Of a stretch of DNA of 64,000 nt, positions 1 through 13,900 are shown in pieces. The position numbers were made by a program, and so were the translations under genes. Each line of letters opens with the position of its first letter. Positions within the stretch are counted from its first letter, which is position 1. The notes under the pieces were generated by a model, which made no database searches, had not been told where the DNA came from, and worked only from the letters and a program-made list of their open reading frames with translations. The DNA is from a virus, in IMG/VR virus record IMGVR_UViG_3300025449_000010, positions 1-64,000 of that record. One strand, given 5' to 3'.

Positions 1-66
1 GCCCTGGACATATTCACCTGCAAGATTGTACAGATAACTGCCTCCATCTTCACCTACATTTCCTGA
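1..66 (+). CDS. 3' end of an upstream gene (partial)
   Basis: Frame 1 is open from the window edge for 21 codons and stops with TGA at 64-66. The stop overlaps the ATG of the next gene as TGATG, the coupling arrangement seen repeatedly in this genome, which supports the frame being real. Too little is visible to assign a function. Confidence 0.55.
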   Translation, partial: ALDIFTCKIVQITASIFTYIS

Positions 67-1286
67 TGCTCACACTGCCACCAGATCAAGTCGTAGCCAA
101 CGCCTCCAACACCCCGCCCAGTCTGCCTGACATACTAAATGCCCAGACTGATGCCATGTCTGCTGCCCAATACAGCTACACACAGTCAGCCACTGTCTCA
201 CGTGTTGGAAGCACGCAGGTCATCAATCCAACTGACCCGGAGCTGCAGCTACAGTGGATTAAGTCTGTACAGGTGGTAGACCCCAGCGACTCCACCAGCA
301 TACTCTCACGTACCTTCCATGTCCTCCAGTTCGCCTACGACTACGCCATGTCCTGGAATCACAGTCCAGACCCAGCCTACCAGACTGACCTGCTCTACTG
401 TGTCACAGCTCACTTCAATGACAATGTCTACGCAGCAGGTGCACCTGACTTCATACGCTGGCAGCACCTGACACTCCCCTACAGCTACACCAAGCTCTAT
501 CAGAACAACAAGGTAGGCAGCACCAGCTTCATCGAGGCTCCCAAGTCCACAGGCACGGCTGACAGCACACCATCTGACACACCGCCTGGCAATCTGAGCT
601 CCACGCATGTAACTACCACCACCACCAGCTACATCTACGAGAGTCCAGCCTACATCGGCATCCTGATCTGCCGCGGTACCTATCCAGGTGCAATCATCAC
701 CTGCAACACAGATGCCCAGATATACCTGCTAGACAGTCCATCTGGCTATATCAACCCAGCCAGTACCGGAGCGGCGCCGCCCCCAGTGGGTACAATCACA
801 GCCTCCACTGGAGATAAGACCGTCATCACCAGTAGCCGTACCATCACCACTCCAGGTGCAACTGCCCTGTCTCCCACCACTATACAGCCCATCAGTCCAC
901 CTGCCGCGCCAGTGGTGGCTACCATAACTGCAACCCCCGTGGTTGCTGTAGTGACACCTGGAACCACAGGTACGCAGCCAACTGCCAGCGGTACTGCCGG
1001 ACCCATCCTCCTGACCAGCCCATATATCCTGATCTGGGCAGATGTCTGCCAGCTGGAGACAGCCCTGCAGGTCAGGGTGGACTGGTATGGTCAATTTCTC
1101 TTCACTGAGGTATCTGCCACAGGTGGTATTCCAGACAGGGAGATCATATCCTGGGGTGCCGCCACATCACTGACTGACAGACTGGTGCCACCCGGTAATG
1201 TACCTGTAGACACCGACTTCCCAGCAGCACCACATAGCACACCAGTCCAGTGGGGAGCCAATACTCCAGCAGCAGGAGTAGTCTGA
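66..1286 (+). CDS. Hypothetical virion-type protein with Pro/Thr-rich linker
   Basis: 406 residues of unknown function. The N-terminal 160 residues and the last 100 look like folded, beta-rich sequence with many aromatic residues. Between about residues 165 and 310 the chain is low-complexity, rich in Pro, Thr, Ser, Ala and Val, like a linker or shaft in a phage structural protein. No signal peptide or membrane segment is evident. The ATG overlaps the previous stop (TGATG) and its own TGA overlaps the next ATG at 1286, so it is translationally coupled on both sides. Its codon use matches the baseplate operon. A structural role is inferred from context and composition only. Confidence 0.7.
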   Translation: MLTLPPDQVVANASNTPPSLPDILNAQTDAMSAAQYSYTQSATVSRVGSTQVINPTDPELQLQWIKSVQVVDPSDSTSILSRTFHVLQFAYDYAMSWNHSPDPAYQTDLLYCVTAHFNDNVYAAGAPDFIRWQHLTLPYSYTKLYQNNKVGSTSFIEAPKSTGTADSTPSDTPPGNLSSTHVTTTTTSYIYESPAYIGILICRGTYPGAIITCNTDAQIYLLDSPSGYINPASTGAAPPPVGTITASTGDKTVITSSRTITTPGATALSPTTIQPISPPAAPVVATITATPVVAVVTPGTTGTQPTASGTAGPILLTSPYILIWADVCQLETALQVRVDWYGQFLFTEVSATGGIPDREIISWGAATSLTDRLVPPGNVPVDTDFPAAPHSTPVQWGANTPAAGVV

Positions 1287-1510
1287 TGCACCTATCTCTC
1301 CAGGAGGCAGACGATATACGGGGACTGAGACTAGCCCTGATAGCGCGCACCAGAGAAGGTGTTGACCTGGAATACTTAAGGCAAATACACCTGCTGAATG
1401 CAGCGCTGCAGAATATCCTGATCAACTCCCATTATCATGAAACACTACGCATCAATAGAGTCAGAGAGTCCAATAGAGATACCCCTGGAGGAATTCGCAG
1501 CGCTAAGTAG
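1286..1510 (+). CDS. Small hypothetical protein
   Basis: 74 residues starting at the ATG of a TGATG overlap with the preceding gene; an in-frame ATG 36 bases upstream is less likely. The first 55 residues are Leu/Arg-rich and probably helical. The last 25 are polar and overlap the start of the next reading frame. The gene ends in two consecutive TAG codons. No family recognised. Confidence 0.5.
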   Translation: MHLSLQEADDIRGLRLALIARTREGVDLEYLRQIHLLNAALQNILINSHYHETLRINRVRESNRDTPGGIRSAK

Positions 1511-1700
1511 TAGCTACATCGAGTGCCGCCCCAGCTTCTACACCGGCAACTACATAGGACTGGAGATAATCTCAGATGATGAGGCAGACACCTATGAGCT
1601 GATGGGAGCACTGGTTCAGCTACTGCTGCAGCAGGGTGTCAACTCCTTCTGTCTCAATTTCAATCCAGAACGCCCGCCTGCTGCCTGTAATCTAGTCTAG
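1437..1700 (+). CDS. Small acidic hypothetical protein
   Basis: 87 residues. It overlaps the 3' end of the previous gene by 74 bases in another frame and its stop overlaps the stop of the minus-strand gene at 1697 by three bases, so the two transcription units converge here. The sequence is acidic, with a patch of E and D residues around positions 45-55 and a leucine/glutamine-rich helix (LVQLLLQQGV) near position 60. No domain recognised. One of the two overlapping small frames could be spurious; this one has the more protein-like composition. Confidence 0.5.
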   Translation: MKHYASIESESPIEIPLEEFAALSSSYIECRPSFYTGNYIGLEIISDDEADTYELMGALVQLLLQQGVNSFCLNFNPERPPAACNLV

Positions 1701-1951
1701 GCAGCCTTCAGTGCCTCATCGATCATCTGCAGGGGCACAGTATTGAGTATGAACTGAATCTCAGACACGCTGTAGGAGAAGAGACGGTATGACACCAGCT
1801 CATTCCCCCTGAACAGCAGCAGCTGTATGTCATATATGTCCTGACCATGCAGGCGTCCCTCGAATAGGATAGGGCTAGAGGCTGGTCTCTTCTCCGCAAA
1901 GACTATCTGACCATACGAGGTGACGCTGTATACAATTTCTAGTTCTTCCAT
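1697..1951 (-). CDS. Small hypothetical protein downstream of the giant gene
   Basis: 84 residues from the ATG at 1951, which lies 10 bases after the stop of the 13-kb gene on the same strand. An upstream in-frame ATG at 1996 would overlap that gene by 35 bases and is less likely. The sequence alternates beta-like strands (LEIVYSVTSYGQIVF) and ends with a short helix. It is probably co-transcribed with the giant gene. No family recognised. Confidence 0.5.
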   Translation of the reverse strand: MEELEIVYSVTSYGQIVFAEKRPASSPILFEGRLHGQDIYDIQLLLFRGNELVSYRLFSYSVSEIQFILNTVPLQMIDEALKAA

Positions 1952-1961
1952 AGTATTAATT

Positions 1962-4900
1962 CTAAGTTGAATACTGTAGTCCCGTATCGGGTGCAATCAA
2001 TCCCTGGGGTCCATCTGCATTATTATTCTCATTATAAATGGTTATATTCAGGTTCTCCATCTGCTGTTCTGAGTACATGGAGTTAAACTCACCATTACCA
2101 GTGGGTCCGCTCAGTATGCCAACTGCAATATCGCTGGCCTCTGAACGTATCAACTCAATATCCACATTAGCGACCTGCAGTGCTGATTGCTGGGCAGCTG
2201 CCTTAATCTCAGCGGCATCCTTATAGGCCTGAGTTACTACGTAGTTATTAAGTTCAGCGTCCTCAGTAATACCTGCCAGGGCATAGGCTGCCTTCTGAGC
2301 ACCACTGACCTGCAGTGCCACGCCCACTGCAATAGAGGTAATAATTCCAAACAGACTGCGAGCCTTAACATAGCCAGGCATATCTATCTCTGGACCTATA
2401 TTGAGGTGATTCATCATAACACCTGATAGACCTTCCTCCAGAAACTCACTGGCAGACTGAGTTACCCGACTGAACACATTATCCTCTCCCAGTCGTCTGT
2501 TTAACTTGGTAGTAAGCCTGGATAGATCCTCTGACATTCCCTGATGTCCCTGCATAGTGGCAGAAACTACAGCACCCCACATCATCATGCGAAACCTATC
2601 CTCATAGGCATGGATAAATGCCTGACCATAGCTCTCATCTGGATGATGATACATCTCATTGCGGATACTAATCATAGAGCCGCCCATTATAGCCATACCC
2701 ATAGAGCCCAGTGTCTTCAATGTAGTTCTGGTCTTACCGAGTTCAACTAACTGCGCTGCCCTATGTGATTCCAGTTGGAATACCATGTTAGAGAAGAAGG
2801 CACCGGCTGCCTCATTAATACCGTTATTACTATTCTGATTAGAGTTCGCCAGGGCGCCGCCCAGACCAACCAGCAGTGGATATATGAGGGAATCGTAGAT
2901 CTGTCCGGTACTCTCTATATGCATAGATGCCTGATGAATACTGACTATTTCGCCATTAAATCTCTTCTGATGCTCTATGCTTCGAACCCTATTGATATCG
3001 TATTCCTTACGTGCGAAGTACTCATTGTATAGGCGCTCCACATCTCTCTCAGATAAATCACCATTAAAATCAAATTCTCCTATAGTGGAATGTACAGCAA
3101 CATCTCGATTAGGATTTCTGGGATTTCTTCGTTTAATAGAGTCTATATAGACATCAAATACATTATTTATATGCTTAATGATGTTACCAAAAGCAGTAGT
3201 ATCTAATCCAGCCTTAATTGCTTCTGCATTACCTTCAGTCCTGAGAGCTTTATTACCTTCTGCAGTAAGTAAATCTATGAGATTTTCAAATGCCTTATAC
3301 TCACTCTTACCTGCTATTGACTTACTCATAGTACTGAGATAAGTCCTGAGCATCTGTTTCTTAACAGTTTCACTGTAGGCTTTAATATCTTCTTCGCTAT
3401 TATCTTCAGTTACATGTCCTGTAACAAGCTCCTTACTAGTACTTCCATCGTCATGCCTCACAGTACGTTCCCACTGTACATCTTTAATCATATTAAATAG
3501 GGACATAGATAGACTGCGATAAACTTCATTAGTACCGATACCTTCCTTACCATGGGCAGCTTTAGATATCCAGGCGCCTAGAAATGGAGCAGTATGGGCA
3601 TAGACTGGATCTGATAAATCTTTAGCAGCATATAGAGAAGAAGCCAGAGAAATTTCTGAATTATCTAATAGCTTTTCTCCTTCTCTGCCTATAAAGTTAT
3701 CAACATCTTTTCTTGATTTTCTATATATTTCAGTCAGTATAGTCAATCGATCTCTTTCCTTTCTAAGATATTCAGCATCGGCTTTTCTATTGTTTGTTTC
3801 AAGATCCTCTACATGTCTCTTAAATTCAGATTGACTGAGAATTATAGTTTCCAGGTTTTCTCTTCTCTTCTGGTTAGCTTCAGCATTGCTATTACCAGCA
3901 TCTTCGTCATCATACCAATGCTGTCTGAGATAATCCTGTAAATTACTGTTCTCAATGTTGTAAAGCTCGCTATTCCTACGCCGACTTTTTAAATCTAGTC
4001 TACCTTTTTCGACCTTATAAAATTTATGGAGTTCTTCATCCTTTTCTCGGGCAACCAAGTCTCCATGTTGATCATTAGATCTATCTTTTAAATGTGTTTC
4101 TGCCCTAGTATTGGCTATTAATGTATGTAATCTAGTACTAGCTACATATGCTAACATCTTATTAATGCTGGCATTACTGGTATCGCCAGGAGTCAGTGCA
4201 TTAATCAGAGCCTTACCGTTTTTTATATTTAAACCTCCCTCAGCATGACTACCTTCTAAAAATACCTTAAAGTTATTATCAATCTCATTTGTAGATGTAT
4301 CTATTACTTCTCCAGAAGTACCGCCATGTATTAACTCAGCAATGGTTCTAAATTGCTCTAAAATCATGAAGTTATCCTGCAGAGATTTACTGGGACCTAT
4401 CTTACCTGCCAACTCCTTTATTCTATTTTTTCTTTTTTCGTAGTTACGTTCTTCCTGAATAGATGATAATTCTTTAGATATCTCATCTATATTGCCAGTA
4501 GGTTTAATAAAATCGCGCAGGGACTGTGCAATAGTCTGATGCATACCCTGGATACTCTCGAAACGTCTATTCTCCTTATCTACAGTTCTTTTAAGATTAT
4601 CTACCTCAACTTGTGCTTCTCCTCTGGCAGTTTCCTCATTCATTAATGGTTTTTTAGCCATTATCTGTTCTTTCTTAATTTCTATAAGATCTTCATAGTT
4701 GTTATGAACTGCCTCACTCATAATACCGGTAGACATATGTCCGTATAGGGTTAAGCTAAAGAAATTAACAGCCTTACCGAGTATATTGGATGCCAGTTCT
4801 GCCTGAATCTGTAATGAACCCTCCAGGATATTAGTAGTTGTGGCGGCACCTACATTTAAATTATTAAATAACTTCTGAACACCCTCTAGTACTTCGCCCT

Positions 4901-7900
4901 TATTTTTAGAACTCCACAGATGCTGATAGAATTCAGAAAGTACTCCCGCAGCTGCTCTTCTCTCAGCCTCCTGATGCCCTACCTGGGGTTCTAGCTGATT
5001 ATAGAATCTCTGTGCAAGTAACTGCATATGAGATAGTTCCTGAGTTACATCTGCTGAACCTTCTAAGTGAATTAGATTTCTAAATTTTTCTCTTTTTTCC
5101 TGATCTAACATCTGCCTATTATAGAGAATGTCATATATGGAGTTATAACTTTCCTCTACATTAAACTTAGCCCATGCATTTCTAGACTCACTCAATGTAT
5201 AACCCTTGTCATGCATACTAAGCATAGAGGCTAAAGAAGGTCCAATAAATCTACTATCCATTTGACCTCTTTTAATGCCTTCTTCTATTAACTCTTCTTC
5301 TATTTTTTTACTAGTTATATTCCAGAGAATCCTATACTTCTTATTAGATATTTCATCTGCCCTATCTCCTACCTTAATACCTGTTAACTCCTGTTCAACT
5401 CTCCTATTAACTTCATTCATAAATGCTGTGTAACTATTATCCTGAGAAGAAGCAACAGTGCCAGTATAGCCAGCAAATACAAAGTCTCTACCATTTATTC
5501 CAGCCGTTACTCCAGCTGCTGCTTCGTTCCTTATCTCTAGTTCTGTCTTACCTATAACTGCTGTTTTATTTGTAGATAATTTCCTATACTCAGCTATATA
5601 TTGATTGCGTAATTTTTGATAGTGATAACTATCGTAGCCAGTTCCTATAGATTCATAATCTAAACCAACTAGGTCTGCAATAAATTGTCTGGTCTTCTTG
5701 AGGTGATAATTAGTGCTATATTGCTTCTGTAGATTTGCAATCTGAGATGATAATACTATCTTTTCCTTCTCAAGTTTTGCAACAGTCATATCAATATTTT
5801 TTCCATTCTGAGTGGTTCTACCCTGTTTTCTGAGTTCATTTAGAGAATCGATGGCTATATTGAGTTGAGATAAATTAGTCTGTAGATTAACTATGTTGGA
5901 TTCAATCATAATAACCATGTCACCATCATAGTCACCTAAGTTCTGAATCATACGTCCAACAGTATTGACCATCAATAGACCCTTAGATCTATCTTCATTC
6001 ATCTTCATGAACTGTCTTTTAATTTCTGGACTGACATTAATACCCCTAGTAGCTAGATTAATAGCCGCCTTATTGTAGGTATGTATATCTATTATTTGAT
6101 GATGAAGATAGCTAATATTGAGACCACCTAAAGGCTGTGGACGGTATATCAGAGAACTCAGTGAATTAATTCGAGCCCTACTCTCCAGGTTGCCTAATCT
6201 AATTTCCCATTCAGCTAAATCATCAGGGTCATCAGTTATATTATTTAACTGTGTTCTTGTTATCGTTCCCTGGTTCAGTAAATTATACATATGGCTATTA
6301 ATATTTATTTTTGAAGAATTCCTAGATTTAATATCATTTTTTAATGTAGTTAATTCGCCAATAATATTTCTAAGCTCATCCCTGGGTCCATTACCATAGA
6401 CACCATTAGCGCCACTCATCATAATATTACTGGAAGCTCCAGCTTCAACATCTCTCAGTATTTCATTAAAACTATTGAGATAGGTATCTATACCCCGCAC
6501 CAATGCCTGACTAGAACTACCATATTCAGCCAATTCAGTGCGTCTACCCCCACTGACTTCTATTTTTTTACGTTTCTGCAGCTCTAAGGAACTCTGTCCT
6601 GTAACTGCGATACCTTCTGCTAACCAGGGATTAGAGGTCACCACTCTGGTCTGCCTTTCTAAGTTAAGAGTTATTCTGTTACTTGCAGCAATTTGTCCCT
6701 GTTCCTGTAGAGAATTTATACTACCACGGAGCAGGTCTTGAAATCTCTGTAGTCTCTCTATCATTCGTTTATCTATGGAAATATCAGTAATAATTCCAGT
6801 TTCACCGTTCCTCTTTCTCTCAGCCAGACTGCGATAAAAAGTCATAACATCGCTGTCTGGAGACAACATAGTATGTAACTCTATCTGATTAGAGATCATT
6901 TCAGCGGTAGTATCTCCCAACTTATGCATACCCAGTGATACCAGCGTATCAGATCCCAGTAATACCCCTCTGACTGTCTGATTGTAATCAACAGCGATAT
7001 ATCCAGTGCCGCCCGTACCTCTACTTGTTTCTAGAATAGCTGGTAATTCCAGTAACATATCTCTGGTATTACCGCTATTCTTAAGCCCCTGTTCTATAAA
7101 TTTTTCAGCATGATCAATAATATATAGACCCGATTTGATTCCGCGATCTTCAGTTTCCCTGAACATACTGCGCAGAGCAGTTTTATGATAGGTTTTCAGT
7201 ATCTTATATATAGCTTCTCGACTATAACCAGTGCTATGGGGACCCTGAGCATTCACAGGATTAACAGCACTGATAGTCTCTAGAAATTCTCTCAGAGTAA
7301 TATCTTCCCTAATAAACCTACCATCAGGACCAATTCTATTGGTCTGTCTTCCCACTTTAAGACTAATATCCAGGAAATTATTGCTATTGTTATTAGCGAA
7401 AGTCTCTAGCTGATTATACAGATTGATAAATTTATTATCAGCCATCATATCTCTGGCTTTATCGTTTACCGAAGCTCTACTATTATCCATATCAAAAAAG
7501 GCCATGGCTCTTCCCAGGAGCTGCATACCTGTCTTGGCTTCTTTAAATAACTCATCAGCTCTAGTCTGCTGTTGTTCTACCGTTGGTCTATCACTTGGAT
7601 TACGTCCATTTCTATTCCACTGATCTGATAGTTCATTATCGGCAGCATTAAGAGCATGCAGATAATAGCTACCTATCAATCTACTGCCATTATTGTATAG
7701 GTAAGTATCAATACCTGTAACTGCACTTCCAGCCACAGTACTATCTACTAAACCTACTACATCAAACAGGGTTCCCACATTCTCTTCAAATATCTGACCC
7801 CTGCCACTAAATGAATTCTTCAGTGCTGCAAAAAAGCGATTAGCAGCCTGTTTTCTATTATGAGCCTGTTTAATAAATTCACTGGCTCCAAGTAGGGACT

Positions 7901-10900
7901 TCTGCTGTATCTGAAATTCTATTTCTCCACTACTTCTACTACCTACAGCTACCTTAGATGCAGATGGAGAATGTCCCAGAAAAAGAGCAACTGTTCGCAT
8001 AGACATATCTAGTCCATAGAACATACTGGCTAGGTTATTTTTCCTAGTAGTATCTGTATCATTAACTATTTCATATATCTGAGATGAGGTTAATCCCAGA
8101 GATACTGCTGCCATTTCAAATGCATAATTTTCATAGTTAACAGGCATATTGTCAAACTGCTGTTGACTGCTAACTAACTGCATACCAACATGTAATCCGG
8201 CTACAAAAGATTCAGCAAACATATCTTGCATGCTGCCCGTACTCAGTGCCCTATCGTTTTCACCTGTTTTAGCGCTGCTAATTATTATCTTATTTAAAGT
8301 TTCGATAAATTTAGTCTGAGCGCCATTATCTCCTGCTAATACGGCTGCTAAATCTATACCTCCTCTGGCTTGATTGAATACTTCAAATAGGGGATTAGAA
8401 GTAATATTCAGCCTATTTAACTTATTAATACCGCCTCGAAGAAAGGATTCACTGTCTTGTCGGGATGCCACTCTAATATTTCTCAATATCTCTGGAGCAT
8501 CATCTATTTCCCCATTAATATCTGTAATATTCTCACCGTACCTATGCAATGCTTCAGATATTTTTTTCGCATATTCCTCAGATCTATCCTTATCGTTATC
8601 TTCGCCATAGCCAGTGAATGATTCTATACCAAAAGTCAACAGCATTGCGGCTGCAACTCTCTTAGCACCCAATGCCGATATACCTTCAGTAAGTTCAGCT
8701 ACGCCTTCTTCATGTCTAAGTAACTGGGCTCCATGTCCAGGCATATAGGCTTTAAAAGAAGTTATGTTAGCTATGCCATGTATTTGATGAGCCTGTATTC
8801 CTCTACTACCCTCTACTGCGCTTCTTAGAATACCAAAGCCATCTCTACTCTTACCTAGCCTGCCTTCTCTCTGACTTCTATTGTATTCTGAAGCCCTATA
8901 TTCAAATCCTTCTACATCAAACATCTGCACAACAGATTTAAATAGTCCAAAGTTGGCTTCCTGACGATCTCCAGATACCAGCAACGAAGATCTAATAGAA
9001 ACATTACGAACTACAGTTGCAGAATTAGAACTATCTCCAGATGTTCCTAGTCCTGTTTTGATTTCTATAGAATTGTTGTGATAGGATATACTGACCCTAG
9101 CTCCCAGCGTAGCTTCAGTAATACTACTAGATCCAGAGACAGCCTTATCCTTAATACCTTCGAGTAGTTTAATTAATTTATCACTACCGATACTAGAGCT
9201 ATTTCTATTTTGATCTGTAGATGCAGCCACGGCACTGGCAGCATTGTCAACAATACCTCTAACCTGCTGTGCACTGAGGGTATTTACTATATTACTTCCC
9301 TTCCTGACTAGGTATGCTTCACCTGTATGTGGATCTATAGAGACAATATCGCCAATTCCCAGGTTCAAGTTAGCCATACTAAAGTCATTCATCAGACCGT
9401 AGCTCTTAACCTTCCTATTCTGAATATTGATATTTCCATATCTAGTGGGTACTACTTCTTCCCCGCTATCTGTATTAATTTTCCTGCCAAATCCGGCATT
9501 AGCATAGTAAGTGGCATCATGCAGGTACCCGCCAAGCCTGAGTAACATAATAGGTTGATCTTCCCATCTGTAACCATCCCTATCAGTTATTATCGGAGCA
9601 CCAGTCATAGATGTACCGTCAAGCTGATCTCTAGTTACCGCCCATGCTCTGAGTAAATGCTTCTTCTGTTTATCATCAAATAAATCTCTATATTCATCTC
9701 CATTCAGTTTTGCCTTCATATTTTCATAAATTTTCAACTGAGAAGGAGCCATAAGGGAACGAATATCAGAATCAAACTGATAACCCATTGTCATCATATG
9801 TGGAAAGTAACCACCAAATAACAGAGCAGCTGTAGCTTCTCTTTCACTCGTTCGCCCATCATCGCCAAATAATTCAGTTCTAAAGTTTTTTCTAATATTT
9901 TCTATATAGTTATCAGCCCTGCTTCTATCTTTGGCATCAAAGCTATTAAGTAGGTTTATATAATGAGTATATTCCGCACTGAGTGCAACTTTAGATTTAG
10001 TGCCCATAGCATTACGTATCCTCTGAGCAAACTGAAACTGCTTATCTTTCTTACCAGTGCGAGTTATTAATAATCTATCTTTATTAACTAATGCTGTCTG
10101 ATTACTTGCTACGACCGAATTATAACTATTAATGGCTAAATTTTTCTGACTCTCTAAAAATTCATTTCCTAAATTAGCTACACCAGCGATGTCACTGTAA
10201 TAGTCACTCTCAGTAAATTGAGAGACATCATTACTATCCCTATCTCCATCTATTATGTATCCAATACCAATTGCCTCCAATGCTTCCCAATTGTTCAGTA
10301 GGGATAACTCCTGCATACGAGATCCAGTAGCAGTGGAATAGTATTCCATAGTAGTGTTAGTAATAGCAGAAGCCAGAGCATAAAATCCGGTGCCGCCATA
10401 CTTTGTAGGATCAAATATCATCGGACTCAAGACAGAGGACATACTGTATAGATTGGAAATCCCTACTTCAGCTGAGCCTCTACTTCTCTCTAAAAAGGAT
10501 TTATTAGCATCGTTATATTCGCTACGAGAAATAGTATAGTGAGCCTGAGAATTAGTTCCTAATCCTAATTCAGCAAATGGAATTGTATTAATTGAAACAT
10601 GCTGATTAATCATTTCATTAACATCAACTCTATCGGATAGACCATGAGCCATCAGAGCAAATACATCAGATAGAACATGCCCCTTAGCTCTCTCTTCATT
10701 GGTATTTAATCCTAAAATTTTGCCCAGGGTATTACTGAAAGTGTCTAGATTAACAGAACCCCCAACAGTCTTAGGATTAAACTGATCTATTGTCAGATTA
10801 AATAGTTCTATAATACTATCAAGAGACTCTCTTCTGGTGCTTCCATAGTTAGCATTAAGTCCTCTGGTCAGTTCTACTGTATTTTTGACAACATCATAGA

Positions 10901-13900
10901 GATCTGTCATATGAGGATTCCTAGAAGCTCTTAATCTCTCTCTAACTGATATGACATTTGTCCTTGCTTCTTCAAAAGTTTTGTAATAACCCTTCTCAAC
11001 CCATTTTCTAGCATATTCATCTACATATCTATCCTCATTTACTCTACTAGGTAAGGCACTATTATCCAGAGCCTGAGTCATTTTACCGCCATACTCGGTT
11101 AACAGTATAAGAGTATTTCTAGCCTCGAGTAGAAATTTTTTAACATCCTGGTTTTTAATTTCTACTGCATCTTGAGCTTTTTTACTGGGATCTATAAAAT
11201 CTGCAATCATATCCAGTGCAGCATCATGATCTTTAAAATTCTTATGAACCCAAAATACTCCAGGATTCCTACTATCTATATTTGTATCTACTATTTCTTC
11301 TCTGTTTTTAATAAGATGCATTTCAGATCCAGTCTTCGATGACTTAACCTGAACACCATAGGTTTTACCTTGATAATCATAAATTACATCTATCTTGCTG
11401 TTGACATCGCCTTTCGTATTTTCATCTAATTTTCTTACATTACTAATAACCTTACTAAATCTAGGATCCTGAAGATATTCTACAAACCTATTGACAGCAT
11501 TATCGCCTCCACTGGAATTGTAATTTGTACCAGCATCTTCAGAGAGATAACTTTTATGACTAGTTACCTCAACTGGCTTACCATATGCTCCAGCTAACCC
11601 ATTATCGAGAACTTTACCTTTGATAGGGGTGTCATCAGCTCCAATTAGATTTTTATGGAATCCAAGAGTAGCCTCTAATCTATTTTCTAATTTTCCTCTC
11701 TCAATAGGACTAGAAGAACCCATACCCAGATTAGAAAGAAAATTAACTGTCAAGTCTCTGATAAACCTACTTCTCTCAGAGATGTCATCCATACTATTGA
11801 CATTATTAATGTACTGAGCAGGACTAGCTATTGATTTCCTATAGTTGTATTCCAACACATTACCTAAAATAGCCATAACACCGGTCTGAGCACTGTTGAG
11901 ATACAGTTCATTACCCATACCTGATTTAACAGCACCGAAAGGTGTAGCAAAATTACCAGCATCCTTACTAGCTATTACGCTACCTCTATAGACTCTACTC
12001 TCGTTAGTTAATACTATGGTGCCTTCTAGATTAGTATTTTCAGTGGCATTAGATCTTGCCTCAGTTGAAGAATTTAAAATTGTGTAACTTAAATTCTTAT
12101 TGCCTATTTTGACACTAAAGCTATCTGTACCACCAGACTCCAGAGAACTATTAAGACTAAGCTCTACTCCACCTAAATTATTAAAAGTGTAACTTGTCCT
12201 ATCCTTATTCACCTTCATGTTGTAAGGATTTACAGCAGGACTATACCCCTCTGAACCATATTTTCCATATTCATGAAATGCTTTTTCATATTCTGCCAGT
12301 CTATCCTCCATAGTGGCTCTATGTCCTAATGCCTCAGATACCCTATTGAAGAGTTCTATATCTGTAACACTGCTTCTCTTTAACTGTTCAATTAATATAT
12401 TAAAAGCAGTTTTAACACTCTCGGTATTTCTAATTTGCTTCAATATATCGCCCTTCATATTCTGAGGCTGATCTATTGCTCCCATGAAACTGCGTGGAAC
12501 ACTTTCTTCCTGAAAAAACCTATCTCTCTGCTCCTGTCCCCAGCCCAGAGCTTCACTGAAACCTCTACTTACGAGATTATGTAGGGACTGACTATGTACC
12601 TTAGCAACTTCAGGTAACATATCTCGGTTGCCTAAGACATTGTAGCCAGCATTTGCTGGATTAAATCTAGAAGCATAGTCTGGATTAAGTGAAACCTCAT
12701 TGAGCTCTAAAGATAGTTTCTGTTTATACTCCATGTAGGCTTCATGGCTATTAAAATCAGATTCAGTCAATAACTCCATAGAAAAGGGAGTAAAGTTGCT
12801 TGAACCTATATTACTGGCAATAGTAACTATGTTATTGTTATTATCATATTCATACAGGGAATATGCCTTGGCATGTTGTCTGGGAACTGAGGCTTCCTGC
12901 ACATTTCCACTAGATATAGCCAGCAGAGTTCTTAGGGTATCTCTAACATGTTGTGTAGAATTTAAACCCGTTTCTTCGTATTTGGCTATAGAACCCTGAC
13001 CAAATATATGTTCATACACTTCAAATCCAGCTCGATGAGAGACACCTCCCTCCATAATGCTAGTTAATATATCTTCAGCATATGTACTTGTAGAAGCGTA
13101 TTTCTGTTTAATCATACGCATGTAACCCAGCAAGTTGCCGTTATATTCCTGATTAACCTTACTATCAGGAGCAGAATTCATCTTACTTATAAGGGGATTG
13201 AGTACCTGTTCAGCAAAATTTCGGATATCTACTGCAACAGTTAATCTTCCCTCAATTAAACTGTTAAGAGTTTTTTCCTGTAACCTGGCGTATCTCTGAG
13301 CCAGGTCATTATCTTTCAGGTATCTCTGCATATTCTGATCGTATAGACCAAATTCACTGGTAAAGGCGCCGCCTTCTCTATCTCTAAGTAGACTAGTGCC
13401 CTGTAATAGTAAAGTCTGGTCTAACATCATAATCATGCGGGCAGACTCATTTACACTTTTTTTAAATTTATTATTAGCAGAATCTACTCCATAGGTATAG
13501 TCAGATAGATAGCTCAAAGCACTATCTAAATGTTCATAGACTCCTCGCATATCGGTTGTTTCTTTACCGCTATCAATATCTTTATCAGCAGCAGTGCGTA
13601 GATTATTAAAATTGTCTCTAACCTCATCGCGATCAGCTGAGTAACCAGTAAAATCGCTCTTAGCAATCTTACGTCTCTGCGTATAGAGAATATTCTCCAT
13701 TTCCATAGCACTTCTCTTAGTTTCTGCTAACTTAGATAGTCCAGGATCTCCGTTATACTCATCTTCAATATCTTCAATAGTTTTATTTATTTCATGTTCA
13801 GTACGAAACCTGGCAATAGATACTAGCTCAAAGTTACTGCCAGATAATTCAAAATCCCTACCTACTGGCTCAGTTAGGTTCATTGACCCCAGTATAGATA

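Noticed and set aside
729-1094. 121-codon minus-strand frame inside the first gene
   Set aside because: Shadow of the Pro/Thr-rich coding sequence; no ribosome site and low-complexity Gly/Ser/Trp composition.
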